Shown: one piece after another, positions 11,216 through 24,475 of the stretch
How the letters are laid out: each line of letters begins with the position of its first letter
How positions within the stretch are numbered: the stretch's first letter is position 1
Assembly (NCBI GenBank): GCA_034769895.1
Contig: CM068372.1
Span: forward strand, 435,740,958 to 435,804,957
DNA length: 64,000 nt
Origin: Magicicada septendecula
Lineage: Eukaryota > Arthropoda > Insecta > Hemiptera > Cicadidae
Reading direction: 5' to 3'
Position numbers and translations under genes: made by a program
The notes under the pieces: model-generated
What the model was told of the DNA's origin: nothing
Databases searched by the model: none
Seen by the model: only the letters and a program-made list of their open reading frames with translations

Positions 11216-12041
11216 AAAAATGAAAGAAGAGAAAGAAGAGTTAGAAATGAGTTAAATGAAGGAAGAATATGCCATACAATTTATGATAAGGAGGAGATTC
11301 AGTGTTTAATTGCAGAAGTAAATGAGAGTGAATTAAAAATAGTAGAATACGTATGCTAAAGAATAATTAATTGACAGCACGGAACTAAGGAGAATTTAAA
11401 ATGAATATTGAACAGCTTTAACTAAAATACTGGTGAATAATATGATAAATGGAACTACAGAACAACGAGATAAATAATTTAAGAAAAGGATTAGGATACC
11501 TCAGAAATAATAGTAATCATCCCTTGAGTATAAGTTTGTAGCGAAGGAGCTACCTTATAGGTAATAATTTTATTATATGTATTGTGTTGTGATAGTGCAA
11601 CGTTTATTTTTGTTTCTGGACAGAGATGAAGTTCCTCTGATCTCAGAAGGTATAGTTAGGAAAACGGCAGAGTAATGGAAGCCAATAGTGCCCCTCTGAT
11701 TCCGTACCAGCTATGATATTAGGGAAAAATGTTAGGGAAATATAGTATTTTAGGGATTATGCACCAAGAGAGGTAATAAATATACAAATGATAATAAGTA
11801 ATAATAGCGTAAAAAGCTAGACGAAGTTATGAGTTCCAGAGAAAAGGACAGGTCTACAACTGAGGGAGGTACCAGTAGTGAATTAATGACCAGATACACA
11901 AGGAGTATCAACACAGTTTTCCGGTGCAATTAAAAGTTTGAAGGATAGAAAGAGAAGATAACCTTATCATAAAAGAACTATAAGTTTATTTTACTAAACT
12001 TAGTTGAGCCAAAATAAACTTCTTTCGAAGGGGGAGTGTTA
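11216..12041 (+). other. Gypsy-1 3' untranslated stretch with polypurine tract
   Basis: AT-rich non-coding sequence without envelope-like reading frames. It ends with the polypurine tract GAAGGGGGAG (12027-12036), six bases before the 3' LTR start. The short offset TGTTAT between tract and LTR is unusual but the LTR start is fixed by the target duplication. Confidence 0.65.
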
Positions 12042-14384
12042 TGTAACGTAACAGATTTGAGGTCCCCAGCGTTACATAAAAAAACGAAGTAAATATGATT
12101 TAGAACAATACCCAAAATATTAAGGTTACTAAGTAATTAAGATATCTGAAGTGTACCTAAATATAAAAGATGTAATAAATAATATGGGATGTAAAACATA
12201 AACATTGTATCTAATGGGAGGAGTTCAATATGTAGTAATGAAGTATAAAATATTATTCAAATTAATATTTAATGTGTTGCAAATTATACTTGTTGTTATG
12301 CTGTAACATGATTTAGTGTTTACAGAATATTTATCTTATGTTTTGTGGATAGTAAGAGCGGAGTTGTTGCTTTAAAGAAGTACTTAGTCAGTGGTATTCC
12401 TTTTATTTACGTTAAAATGGTATTTGAATAATTAAGTATAAGTACATGGGTTAGGTATTATATTATGTTGAATGTATTTATTGTAATTGATTAATGAAGA
12501 TGTTTGAATTAATGTTTGTAAACTTGGCCAGGAAGGCAATAAGTGTTTAAAAGTTGACAAGTAGTTCTTGTAGTTATGTCATAAAATAATGAAGGGTTCA
12601 AGTGTGAACTAATTAATATAATGAATTAAAACCAGGAAATTAAAATTATTGTAAGTGGCCATAAACCAGTGACTATTTGTACAGTAGGTCAGGTAAAGAA
12701 AAATTAAGTTAAAAACAAAAACAATATTATAACAGTTGTAAGAATACCTATAGGCCTAAATTTAATATTTGTAAAAGGAAATTAATACCTTTTTAATAAG
12801 TCCAGTCCAATGAAACTATAGTAAAATATATACGGTTCAATAAGGTAGGTTGGGTGAGAGTTTTAGGTAATTTGGTATAATTCCAAGCATGGAGTATTTT
12901 ATTAAAAAAGAGTAGTAATATTCTATAATTCTGGCTCTAGGATATCAAATATCATCCAATGACAGAAAGTAGTGGTTGTTAGGGTAACTAAAATGTAAGG
13001 AAGCTTGTTGATTTTCAATTATTCAATTGTTATATGCTATTGAGTTCAGATGAGTAGACCAATTTAATAAAAAAGATATAAATTAATATAAAACGAACGA
13101 AAATTAATAAATTAAAATAAAAACCAATTCCTGTAAACTAAACCGATGAATAATCAATGAATTAGATTTCAAAAATATAACCATATACCTCCAAAAGGTC
13201 GAGGAATTCTTATTTCACTCGTCAAGATAATTCCATTGGATTTAGTATTGAACTCGATTTCCCATCTAACCAGGAGACTCATTGATGGAAGAAAAAGTCT
13301 GAATTAATGGAATTATAGAAAAATATACTTAAGGACCTTTGTTTCTGAAGAAATAAACCTCACTTTCAAGAAAGAAATTATAATACGACACCAATTCCAC
13401 CGGGACCGACAACCACAAGGATCGTGAGGGAGAACGAAGATTAGAAGAGTTCCCGTTGCCTTCCAGGACATCATCCCTTCTACTTTATTAATAATCGGAA
13501 CACCTTTTCTGGATTAACGTAACCTCAACTGTAAATCTTCAACCGTTTGCAGACGAGCACTGCTGCCTTGAGAATCGTCCATTACGGTAACACCAGCTTA
13601 TACATAATTTTGATATAGTAAGAACTAATAACATTTTTGTAATACTAAGTAACCTTAATTTTGCATTACCTGGCCTTACTAATTGTTCAAAGAATCAAAC
13701 GTACCCTGGGATAAGAGATAATTAACATTATATTTAATTTGTATAAAATAAAAAAGGTAATAGTCAACTAACCAATCGATTCATCATTGTACAATCGATA
13801 TAACTAGATTATAACCATGAAGAGCACTGTTAGAAGTTGAATTGAAAGGTAATACAAATAAAGAATCCTTCTTGTATATGATGATGTTTTATATTATTGT
13901 AGAATAGGTATTGTATGTTGTGGGTGGAGTAATTTACAGGTAAAAAGGGTGATTAAAATCTGGCGAACGAGCTAACCTAGAAGCGCAAGTCAATTACGAA
14001 TAACAGCGCTTATAGTCGACAGCTGGTAGAACGTGAGATTACCGAACTAGTGTGTTTCCTGCACAATTTTTGAACTGATTTATACAATACGGACTGACTA
14101 GGGTTGGAGAGGATTCTCAATTTATTAATTAAATACATGAAATATAGAATTAACATTGAGTAAACATTGAATAATTAGGTAGAACCGTGTTATGGTCTAT
14201 ATAAAAGTTGTAATAACAAAATAATTAATAAACTTGTTTATCAAAATTGAGTTACAGGAGGTCACCTATAAGACTGCATAATAAATATTTTCATTAATAA
14301 CAGCTTGATTAAAACCCGAAACCTAAAATAAATCTTATTGATCTTGATTAAACCCCAGTACACATTTAAACTGATTTCTTTACA
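12042..14384 (+). repeat. Gypsy-1 3' LTR (2343 bp)
   Basis: Same length as the 5' LTR and nearly identical (about nine differences seen by eye). It ends TTTCTTTACA and is followed by the second ATAG of the target duplication, then by Helitron helicase sequence. Confidence 0.95.
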
Positions 14385-14388
14385 ATAG
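14385..14388. repeat. Gypsy-1 target-site duplication, right (ATAG)
   Basis: Second copy of the ATAG found at 2790-2793. Confidence 0.92.
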
Positions 14389-15763
14389 TTAAAGAATTCA
14401 AAAACTCTACTGGATAGTTATTGATTTCATTGTCATCATCACAAATTATTTTATCGTAGCTATGATATGTTTTCTGTTCACCTGGTATTCGATTAAGTAT
14501 GTTAGTATTAATAAAAGTACAATCATCATTTTTAGGTGCTAAAATTACTGACTTCAATATGTTATCTGAGAGTATGCTTTTGGAAATATTTCCATACACC
14601 TCATTAATAATATTTTCATCTCCTATTAATTGCTGAGGTATTTCAATAATATTTTCACCAAACTGAGGGAATTGTGGGGCTTCATCATTACCAATTTTTT
14701 TCAAGAACTCGACAAATTCTATTTCACTTGGTAAGGCTCTCATATTTTGAGTAAACGTTACTTTATGAAAATAAACAAATTTATGCCAACTCGTGACACA
14801 ATTTTCAATTAAAGTTGCACATGATCCATGTGGGACAACTGGTAAGATTTGCCGAAAATCACCGCACAGAAGTATCGTTTTCACTCCAAATGGTTTATGT
14901 TTATGATTTTCATCGCATAGATCCTGCAATAATCTGTCTATGATTTTCAACACTTGCAGTGGGCACATAGAAATTTCATCAATAATTATCAATGATAATG
15001 AATTTATGTAACGTCCATAGCTACTATTTGCGGTAATATTCGCTACAGAATTTTCCAAAATGGGTATAGGCAATTTAAACACATTGTGTAAAGTTCTACC
15101 TCCAAGTAATAGAGTTGAAGCTATACCACTGAACGCTGTTGCAATGCAACTAAGATTAAGCGAATTTAATTTGTGAATGATTGCTGTTTGTGTGAATGTT
15201 TTTCCACAACCTGCATGAGCGGTTAAACAAAAAACATTAGATCCAGTATCATGGTGCAAAACTTCATGAATCACACGATCAATTAGATTACGCTGTTCAA
15301 TATTTGCAGTTTCATAATGCTCACAAAACAGAAACTCTTGTTCTATTGGATCAATAGCATTTGCTTCGTCTGTTTTCTGCGAATACGTGGGAACTGGTAA
15401 ACCAAGTTCTTGACATGACAAATTATGAACATTCAAAATATCTTCAATTTCTAATAGAGCTGTGTTAAAGGATACTTCTTCGTTGTAATCTCTCAAAAAA
15501 TCTTCACTAAGATATACTTTAAATTCATTCCATAACGCCAGTGCATTGGCTGGCACATTTAATGCACAAATGTAACCAAATAAATTTCGCATTTGTTTTG
15601 GTGAATGTAATTCTTTTGCTTCATTTAAACATTCACGCCATTCATTATCATTTGAAGCAATGCCGCGAGCATGGCACGCTTCAACAAAAGAAGTGTGTAT
15701 AATTCCATTGTATGTTCTAACATCCTCAAATGATTTTGGACCACAGACATGTAATAAAAGCAA
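14389..15763 (-). pseudogene. Helitron helicase, N-terminal and central part
   Basis: PIF1-family helicase domain of the Helitron. It runs on the minus strand from LLLLHVCGPKSF through Walker A AHAGCGKTFT (about 15198-15230), Walker B LIIIDEISM (about 14966-14995) and LCGDFRQILPV to YPVEFLNSLTI at the Gypsy-1 insertion. The helicase would unwind DNA during rolling-circle-like transposition. At its start the frame is separated from the Rep part by a single TGA, where the family usually has Arg, in ELFHL-stop-LLLLHV. The reading frame is otherwise open for about 1.4 kb, so decay is recent or light. Confidence 0.9.
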
Positions 15764-17375
15764 TCATAAATGGAAAAGTTCGATGTCTTTTGGTGATACT
15801 ACATATATGCGTGTAATGATTTTATCACCTCCACGCCTTTTCTTCTTCCATTTTTTTCGGGAATCTTCCCACACATAATGCAAAGGAATTTCAATAAACT
15901 TATATTCATGCGCTGATGGATCTGATCGATTCAATTCAAAAAATGCTAATAATTTTGTTTGTCTTGCATTTTCAATTGCTTGACGTTCTTGCCCTTCTCG
16001 AAAGTAAACATTCTGTCTACGCGGTAAATGAATGTCAAGTCTAACGATGACATGTGATTGAAAATGCATTGGTAATTCATAGATGCACAATACAGCTTCA
16101 GTTGATCCGACATAACGGCCATTTAAAAAATTTTTAACTTCATCAATTTGTATTTCTTGACCTGGTTCATTTCTCTCTGAACCTAAATCAACAGATGCAC
16201 TGTCACAGCCTTTATACACGTATTTATAAATGTATTTAACACTTTTAACTGTAGTGCATACTTCAACATTTATATGGCAATTAAATTTGGCAAGTAAATA
16301 CGGATTGTATGGTACAACATAACGATTGTCGAGGCAACTACCGCGAACTTCAGCATTAATACCATTATCACGCCTTCTGTATAATGGATATCCATTTAAT
16401 GATTCACATGTAAATTCATTAAATCATTTTGGATTTATCTTTTGTGCATTTTCCATCTCTCATACATACAGAATTTGGATTAAGTACACCGCATGGACCA
16501 TGCATCATGTGTTTTACAACATATTCATGTAATGTAGGATGTGTTTGAATGTTAGGAATCTCCGCAGATACAACTTTATCAATATCGGTAGCGTTAACAA
16601 TTTTATCTTGCTCATTTAAAGAGAGTAAAATGTGAGCATGAGGCAATCCTCTCTTTTGAAACTCAATTGTATAAATGAGTGCTTCAAATTTACCGAAGAT
16701 TTTTTTTAGTGTAAGACCCTCAATTAATGCTTTCAGTTTGGACTTTAATACACGCACAACAATATCAGGTCGAAAATTAGCTGACTCACCTACACCAATA
16801 TTGCTAACTATTTCAGGCCAACTTGGATTGCAAGTGATTGTAATAAACAAAGAAGGCTTTCCGAAATGTTGTACAATTGACATTGCATCTAAATAATTCT
16901 GATACATATTTCTTGGAGATCCATTGAATGAAGATGGTAAAATTACTCTACGGCCAACATTATTGGCATTGGGGTTCAATTCTAAATAATCTGTTAAATT
17001 GTTGTAAACTTCAGACCTAAGACTTGTTTGATTTTGTCGAATGAAATGTAACCTTGTGCCCTCTATTCTCACATACATATCAACTATCCACTGCAGAAAT
17101 AATTTTTGTGAATGGTGCAACATGCTAAAATCTTCTCTAATTACAAGTCGATAGGCTGTATACTGAAGCATGGTTAATTTATTTCTGGGCGCTCTTGAAT
17201 TAGATGTAGTTGGTACATTATGAGAAATATTGATATGCCACCCAGTATCACCATTTGGAAAAAGTAATGGATACGCTAATGGGTCCACTGATGAATCCAA
17301 AACAGATATTTTTAATGGTACCATTAACTTTTGAAAACGAAACCATATTTCGTTCAAAGGATGGCTCACCATCAA
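15764..17375 (-). pseudogene. Helitron Rep (HUH endonuclease) domain
   Basis: On the minus strand: DPLAYPLLFPNGDTGWH, then MYQNYLDAM and KPSLFITITCNPSWPEI, the HUH nuclease motif FQKRGLPHAHILLSL (about 16620-16660), HGPCGVLN, and the catalytic tyrosine region KYIYKYVYKGCD (about 16208-16243). This domain nicks and joins DNA ends. Between the HUH motif and the tyrosines, near 16425, the frame shifts and a stop follows; a further frameshift lies near 17345 after VDGEP. The key catalytic residues (HxH and two Tyr) are still present. Confidence 0.9.
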
Positions 17376-18240
17376 CTGTACTAAATATTACTGCTACGTC
17401 AGTTTGAACTGCATCATTATAACGGCGTAGATCTAAATCACGATTTACTTTAATGAGCATACAAATTTCTTTATTTTGATTTTCAACTCTCTGACAATGA
17501 TCTTTCATTGCAATGAATGACCGAACGAAAGGATTAATGCATTCCAATTTAAGAGAGATTTCGCACATTATATTGTTATTGCATGTTTGATTATAGTGTT
17601 CATGTAATCTATAATTGACAGCAGTGTCAACATCATAAAAATATAATTACGCTTAACATGGTGAGCGACCATATCCAGCAGTCATTGGACCTGATCTGTT
17701 ATAAAAAACATGTATTTTAAAATGATACACTCCACGCGTAACTGTATCCGAAATTTTAGCTTCTGAGCTAACCATAGCAAATGATGAATTGTATTTACAA
17801 ATGTTTTCAAAATAATTTTTTGACTTTCTTTTTATTAAAAGTTCATTTGAAGTAAGTCCATCATACAATGATTTAAAGTATCCATTTTGACTTAAGGCCG
17901 GTAATATTGCTTTACCCTTATGACAACATGAAGTGAATGCAGTCCTTTCACCTAAAGTGACCTCAGATTTGAAATGTTTTGCATTGCAAAACCTGCATTG
18001 TAAATGCATTAATCCACAATCAAAAGTATTAAAATTTCTTGGAATGACATTCAGTGCGCATTTAAATGTATCCCTCAAAATAATTTCATCATTTTGTATA
18101 CTATTTACGCTATTTAAATTTGCATTTGGTCTATTATCATTTTTACTTTCACGCAAATATATATTCCTTCTTCTTTGTCTCTCACTCCGACCCATCAATG
18201 TTCTATGTCGAGGCATAATGGAAGTAGGTGCGAATATCAA
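17345..18240 (-). pseudogene. Helitron Rep N-terminal region
   Basis: The N-terminus of the Helitron protein. It begins near MPRHRTLMGRSERQRRR and carries a Cys-rich zinc-finger-like part (CGLMHLQCRFCNAKHF, then SCCHKGK) and YHFKIHVFYNRSG. A conserved stretch LYFYDVDTAVNYR, then CNNNIMCEISL and LRRYNDA, leads into Rep. Two stop codons lie close together near 17637-17655, just before LYFYD, in the same frame, so they are nonsense changes. The ATG near 18210 in MPRHRTLMG is the likely start; an earlier in-frame ATG is at 18240. Confidence 0.8.
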
Positions 18241-18405
18241 TGTAAAAAAAACATGTAATGAAATTACTGAAACTAAGATTAGACAGGGTTTAATTTAAAA
18301 ATAATAAAATGTACTCACTTTTTTGAAACCACCAATAATAATTAGGCGAGAGTAAGTCAATTCAAATTGCTGCTACAAAATTTTCCTTTTGCAACAGGTG
18401 TATAT
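18241..18405. other. Helitron 5' leader or flank
   Basis: AT-rich sequence between the Helitron start codon region and the LTR-like start at 18406. A Helitron 5' terminus (TC on the minus strand after A) could not be recognised. The element may extend past the LTR. Confidence 0.4.
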
Positions 18406-21310
18406 TGTAACGCACCAAAATAACCGTTACATAAAAAATGTCTAATACGTCAAATAGAAGAATAACAAACATATTTCATCAAGCATGGAAGAAGGAACAG
18501 GAGTATGAAAATCAAAATGTGTATCTACAAATAAATAATATTAAAACAACCCAGCGAAGAAGAAAGAAGAGTAATAAGAATATATCATCGAGTATAAAGA
18601 AGAAAGAGAAAATACCATGAGTCAATATAATACGTTAGCAAACAGGCCCAATAGATCAAAATAGTGAGGGGATATGCCGAAAGTGATTATCATCATAAGA
18701 AAGAGACATGTCAAATACAATCACCATAGTGAGAAAACAGACTAATTTGTTATAATAATGAAATAAATATAGGACAATGACTATCATAATAATGAGTGAA
18801 AATGTGGAAGAAAATAACCATATTAAGTGAACATGAATTATTACAAATAGTGAGTAACCAAGAAAAGCACCAAAAATGACAAACAATTAACCAGAAGAAG
18901 AAGAAGAAGAGGAAGAAATGTATCATGAAGAATGAAGATTATGTATGACCAGTACAAGACATCAACATTCACAAAATATGGAAAGCAGCACAATCAATGT
19001 AGTGACCAGAATAAGAATAATGATTATTGGACTATTAATAATAAAAGACCAAGTGTTGAACCTCAATAAGTGATCACAAACAATGACAGTGAATACTTAG
19101 TATAAGTGTAACAACAAATGATATAATAATATTTATCCCAAGTAAACAGCACAGACAATATTAGTGAAGTGTTTATAACGGAGGGAAGTGAATAACAATT
19201 TATAAGTGAAAGAATCAACGATTAACAAGAAAAATACACAAACAATTGGTGTACCAAGTTTAATCCAAGATTGTAAAACCACAGATATAATCAGTAAGAC
19301 CACCAAATATATAATACAGAAAAGTGAATTAATTGCTCATAGAGATCAATAATAAAAGCTTTACAATCCATGATATGAAATGTGCCTGAATGGCATAGCA
19401 ACACAGGACAAAAAGTAGATAAATGTTAAAGCAGTTAAGTAGTAAACAAACTAATTTGTTGAATAGAAACAGATCAATGTACCAAAGCCTAGATACAACC
19501 CACCAAAATATGTAACATAATTAGATTAAAAACCAAGCGTTATTGTATAAACATATAGTGTAAAATGTGTACAAAATGTGTAAAACATAATAATAAACCA
19601 TTGTAGTAACATGCCATAATGACATGACAGTATTTAAGATGAATACTGCAAAAACTATGAAGCATATTGTTGTCAAACAAATGACACATAACCTCACATG
19701 AACTGGACCTACAACATAGAATCATATACAATAATTAAACAAAGTAATTATCCATAATTGTTTCAAATAGAGACCAAATAAGAATAAATATACAAGACAA
19801 TGGATACCATAGGAACTGAAGGACACAACTAATGAGTCAGATTAAATATAATAACAATAAACCAATTAGACAGAATAGTATGTGACAATAGAATTAGTCA
19901 AAAAACATTGACAAAACTTGTAAAGAGAATGTAAGAAATGTTACCAGTAGTTAGAGGAATGTTCAATACAACTATGAGAACACCTCACAAGTATTATACA
20001 AATAATTTAATGACTGGAATTTAATAAACTAACTGCAATCATAGGACTAGGTGTAAACAACCACCATACAAGAACTTAAAGAAATTTCAGCTAACAAAAA
20101 GTTAGTGAATCCACTAAACTAACCCTGTACAACATTTGTACACAATTTTGATTATTAACAATGCATCTAATATGTGGTAAAATAACTAAATAAGAGTGAC
20201 AAAATGGCGAGATGAGAGCATAATGTATTTTGAACCATACTATATATGTAAACAAAATAACATTTTACCAAAATAAAGTATTAGCAAATGTATATAAATA
20301 TACCTAATAATGTAATAGTACAAAAAATATGTAGTAGAATAAGGGATAATAGTGATATAAGTAAATATAAACAATCGGACATAGTTGGCTTATACGCCAT
20401 TAGTACATTTTGTTTAAACTGTAAATATATTAATATTATGTATTAGCACAGATGAGAAATGGACTCAAAATGTTTAATCATAAGTATTAAAATGTAATTA
20501 CAACAAAATATAGTGAAAAGGACTTATTAGTATTAAGAACCACTATATGAATTTTGAAGAAAGTGAAGTGAATTATTAATGGAGGGAATTATTACTTGTT
20601 TGGACTTAAATTAAAGACACAAGTGTCCGCAATTTAATGCCACTATCCAAATGACAATCTGACTAATAATAAGAAACTTATAGACATTATAAGATTTTCG
20701 ATCATTTTCGAATGTCAATGTACACGTCATAAATAATCTCGAACCCGAAGCAGTGATGCTAAAAATTAAAAATATTTGTTTAACCAAGACCTTTGGGGTA
20801 GAGAGTATCGCCGTCTAAACCAATAGAATGACCCAATTTCACCAGACGAAAAGAGACGCTTTAGCGAGATGAGTTAATTGTCTTTCAACAACCGAAACAA
20901 GCGGAGCGTGTGACAGTCATCAAGACATTTTTAAAATGTGCGCGTACCCCAGTAAAGTAACCATAACTAACCTATACTGAACACCCATATTATCGTGTGA
21001 CAGTGTTGTGAGTGAATAGTGAAACAAAAGACATGACCAGTGTATAATGAAGGTCATGTTATGTGAAGGAAACAGGGAGTATTATACATTAACAATTTTA
21101 AAACATACTGATAAAATAATTCTCGTTAGTTTAACGAAAATTATTGTTGACTGCACTAGTCAAGTAAACACGCTTGAGTGTATAACCGATAACGATGAAT
21201 AATTATCAGAATAAAATGAATAAAGTTCTCGTCCAACTTAATGATGACAATTAATTAAAAGATGTTATATTTTTATGTTCAAAGAATAATAAATAGAAGC
21301 GGAATCAATA
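18406..21310 (+). repeat. Probable solitary Gypsy-type LTR
   Basis: It starts TGTAACG and has CGTTACATAAAAAA downstream, matching the Gypsy-1 LTR start (TGTAACG...CGTTACATAAAAAA). The preceding bases are ATAT. A matching CA-ATAT occurs at 21309-21314, giving a 2905-bp LTR, near the 2343 and 2796 bp of the related LTRs. A second possible end is 23466 (GTTACA followed by ATAT), which resembles the family end better but gives an implausible 5 kb. No gag or pol is seen downstream. The start is fairly secure and the end is not. Confidence 0.45.
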
Positions 21311-24300
21311 TTATATACCGCACACCATTACTCGTAAATATAGTCGCTTATTTGACTATGATTTCAGCAGTCTTAAAAAATAATAACTTATTATGCGAGA
21401 ACTATCATTACTGCTAATTTTACATCCTATTACTGATAAATAAAGTGTTTGTAAAAAATAGTATTAAGATTTTTATATGATATTAACTATTTTACCTTAT
21501 AACTTACTCTCATCTAGGTAAACTAACCTATAACCAGAACGTATTTGTTTGCCACAGAGAATCACTTCTGTCATAAATGATTTTTATAAATGGAATCAAT
21601 AATAAGAGTTTTTTCATTTTTTTCTCATTCCAGTTCATAATAATAATAACAAGTAAACCAGTAATATTGTTTTAATAGTGCAACGTTAAAAGCACGTGTT
21701 TACAGATCTTAGCTTCAGAAGGCCACAAGCCGATCGTACGATAGTTTGACTATCGTATTGAGGTTAATAATTTTTAAATTTTGTCTTTTTAAGTATAATA
21801 AATAAGTAAATATTGTTATTTACTAACACATCTTTATATCTTGTATTATGTATATTCAAAGGATTCACGAAAATTGGTAATACTAATAACCAAAGTGGAC
21901 ATAACGTAAATTACCATATTATCGTACATTGTAACAGTGTTACCAGCCTTGAGCTGAAGAAGTCTCAGAATTTATTTAACTTGTTGTTGTTTTTAAAAAG
22001 ATCATTATTAATTGTTTTAAAGGAGTTTTTACTAAATTTCACTAATGTTAATAAAAACCTCAATTTATTACCAGTGGATATAGAGTCTTCATTTCTATCA
22101 AATAGATGTAAATAACTTATTTTTTAGAAACAATTATTTCACAAGGTGGCAGCAATATTCGAATGATTGATATTTGAATAATCAATTTGCAATTGAGTAT
22201 CAGTGTTATTTTATTTAATGTGCATTTATCGATATTCAAACAAAATATCTGTGTGTTATACATGTATTTACAGTGAGATAGAACCGCCATCAAGAAGATG
22301 AAGACATTCACGGATGGTAAGTGGGGAGGTGAATACAGCGAATTATTAGTGATCTTAATCCTCTGTTAAACATGAACATTAATTTCAATTTACCCATTAC
22401 TAATTAATTATATTAAATACTAAACAACCACATGACAACGTGAGAGTCTACAACAACAACTACTAATTAAAACATTTTTAAATTAAACATTTTCTTAAAA
22501 TAAAAACATTATAACCATCCAATAACATTTAGTTACAATATTAAGCAAGCTGTATTTCACTTTCAACTGCACATTAATATTTAAAACACAGATATCTAAT
22601 ATACAAAATATAAAATACGCTTTTTTGCCTTGACATACACTCCACAGACTATTTAAAAAGGAACATTTGAAATCACACAAAATTCACAGCTCATTCAGTC
22701 AATCTGTCAGTAATTATTTGTTGGCAACATTTTAAAATTCTTTGGCGACAATCTCTACTCTGTGCGACTGTTTGATCACAGACTATTATGTGTTTGACAT
22801 TGGCAGTATGAACGTACACTAAAATGAAAAAATTAGAATTTTATTGCCTGGCAACAAAATTATTTTATTTTTAACAATTACCATTGTTTGAAAAAGTTTA
22901 AATGAATTTTCAAGTGCAAATGAATGTTTTATTTAATTTAATTCAATGTATTTGTAACACATATTATATATAAATTTTAGCTTTCTGCACTCCTTCTCCA
23001 TATAAACTTTAACTATGCCAAATATCACACTCCTCCGTGTGCGCAATATGCTTAAAAAGGGGTACAAAGTTTTCTCTTCACGTATTAATATATAGATAAG
23101 AACAAATTTATAAAGCACACATTCAGGCTGAGTAGTCGAGAATTTATAGTCTAACGAAGAAATGTTTAACATAGAGTTTCGCTAATATAAGATATAAGAT
23201 TTATTTTATGATAAATGTACGGCAACAAAGAAACAGTGAAACAATTGATAATGAATATTTTATGGCGAAGTAAATATTATTATATTTTTATTTTATTTTT
23301 TTATTTCATTTGAATAAAGAAATGAAAACATGTTACTATTTATAAAAGGACTACTCTTATTATGGTTACACCTGAACTCCAATTATACATACACGTTATC
23401 ACTAATGTTGTATGAATGATAACACAGGACACATTAATTTACTATTGTAACATTTAGTGTTGTTACAATATATGTATATATTTTAATTCCTAATCTTATA
23501 TTTCAGTTCAATTGATATGCTAATTTTAACACTAACTCGTGTTCAGTGAATTTTGATGTGTTTAATATCTACCATAATTGGTGTCTTACCTGTCTTTGTG
23601 TATCAATATTCCAAAGCAGCAATATTCAAACGAGTCTTATATTGTTCACAAATTGTTCACTTGTCTTAATCATGTGACAGCAGAATCTTGAAAATGTTTA
23701 TTTACTAAGCAAGCTTCTCTGTCAATTATATTATTACCTATCAATTCCATTTATCGTTCAATATTCAGATGGAATTCAGTTTGATTGTTCTTCAATCCTT
23801 AAATATTAAAAGTACTGCTCTCTTGCGTATGTGTAGGATGCAGAATCATCTGCACCAGTCTTCTCTTTATTTCCGTTCTAAGATTTTCTACTTCAATGTG
23901 TAAATCTTTGTAGAATGTATTTATTTGACTTGGATAGTCCTTTGTTGTTTTGGTAGATGATAGCACTTTCCAGTGAGTACTTCTGACTGCTAACACTTGT
24001 GTCTTACTTATGTATTCACGTACTCTTTTACTGACTTAAAATCACACACACAGAGCTTAAAATGAACAGGTGTTCACTTTGACAAGCTACAGCTTGTAAG
24101 CTTTCCCTGCACATACACATAGCACTACTTAAAACTATTTTTAACAACTACTCTATATTAATTATTTACAAAAATTCTAGTGTGGTTAAATATGGAAATG
24201 TGTTTGTGTGCATGTGCGCCATTCACCATTTATTTATATACAAATTTGCTTATAAAAGTTACTGTTCTTCCTATGAAGAGTAATGCAATACTGTAAGGGT

Positions 24301-24457
24301 AATGTTATTACTATTATTATTATGCATTACATAGGGTAAGGTTAATTTTTGCAAGCCGAAAGCTACATCACAGGTAGAACATGATTTTTGACACTAGTTT
24401 CTACTGCTTCAGTGTTCCAATTATGAATTATTACAGTTGTGTGTTCATTTGTTCCAG
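21311..24457. other. AT-rich interval before the zinc-finger exon
   Basis: No convincing gene. Small frames (21813-22115 +, 22933-23172 -, 23799-23996 -) lack recognisable motifs. Around 23450-23470 the palindromic TGTAACA...TGTTACA resembles LTR ends of the local Gypsy families. The region just upstream of 24458 is intron-like: a T-rich tract ends in TTCCAG. Confidence 0.4.
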
Positions 24458-24475
24458 TGTTACTTATTTACACCC

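Larger units (their letters stand above)
2794..14384 (+). mobile_element. Gypsy-1: Ty3/Gypsy LTR retrotransposon, near full length
   Basis: Two LTRs of exactly 2343 bp (2794-5136 and 12042-14384) flank gag, protease, reverse transcriptase/RNase H and integrase. The insertion is flanked by ATAG (2790-2793 and 14385-14388). By eye the LTRs differ at about nine positions (roughly 0.4%), so the insertion is young, of the order of a million years or less under usual insect clocks. No envelope gene is seen. The pol region appears to carry a few breaks, so this copy is probably inactive or borderline. It is inserted in the Helitron helicase and is related to Gypsy-2 at 28348-36790. Confidence 0.95.
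1489..18405 (-). mobile_element. Helitron (autonomous type, decayed), interrupted by Gypsy-1
   Basis: A minus-strand Helitron with Rep (HUH nuclease) and PIF1-family helicase sequence. Its 3' end is at 1489, where CTAG is preceded on the + strand by A, as expected for insertion between A and T, and a hairpin lies 12 bases inside CTAG. Coding order on the minus strand is N-terminal Cys-rich region (about 18240), Rep with HAHIL and the KYIYKYVYK tyrosine motif, then helicase, ending at 2303. The 11.6-kb Gypsy-1 element sits inside the helicase. The 5' end was not fixed; 18405, just before an LTR-like start, is only a limit. A few nonsense codons and frameshifts show that the protein is no longer made. 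Confidence 0.85.

Noticed and set aside
10900-12041. Possible envelope gene after Gypsy-1 integrase
   Set aside because: No frame with signal peptide, furin site or transmembrane segment; the stretch is the hairpin array and 3' untranslated sequence.
23447-23470. TGTAACA...TGTTACA inverted repeat followed by ATAT as a definite LTR end
   Set aside because: It would make a 5-kb solitary LTR, about twice its relatives; kept only as an alternative end for the LTR at 18406.
23799-23996. 65-aa minus-strand frame with coiled-coil look
   Set aside because: Too short and without motif or neighbouring exon signals; not reported as a gene.
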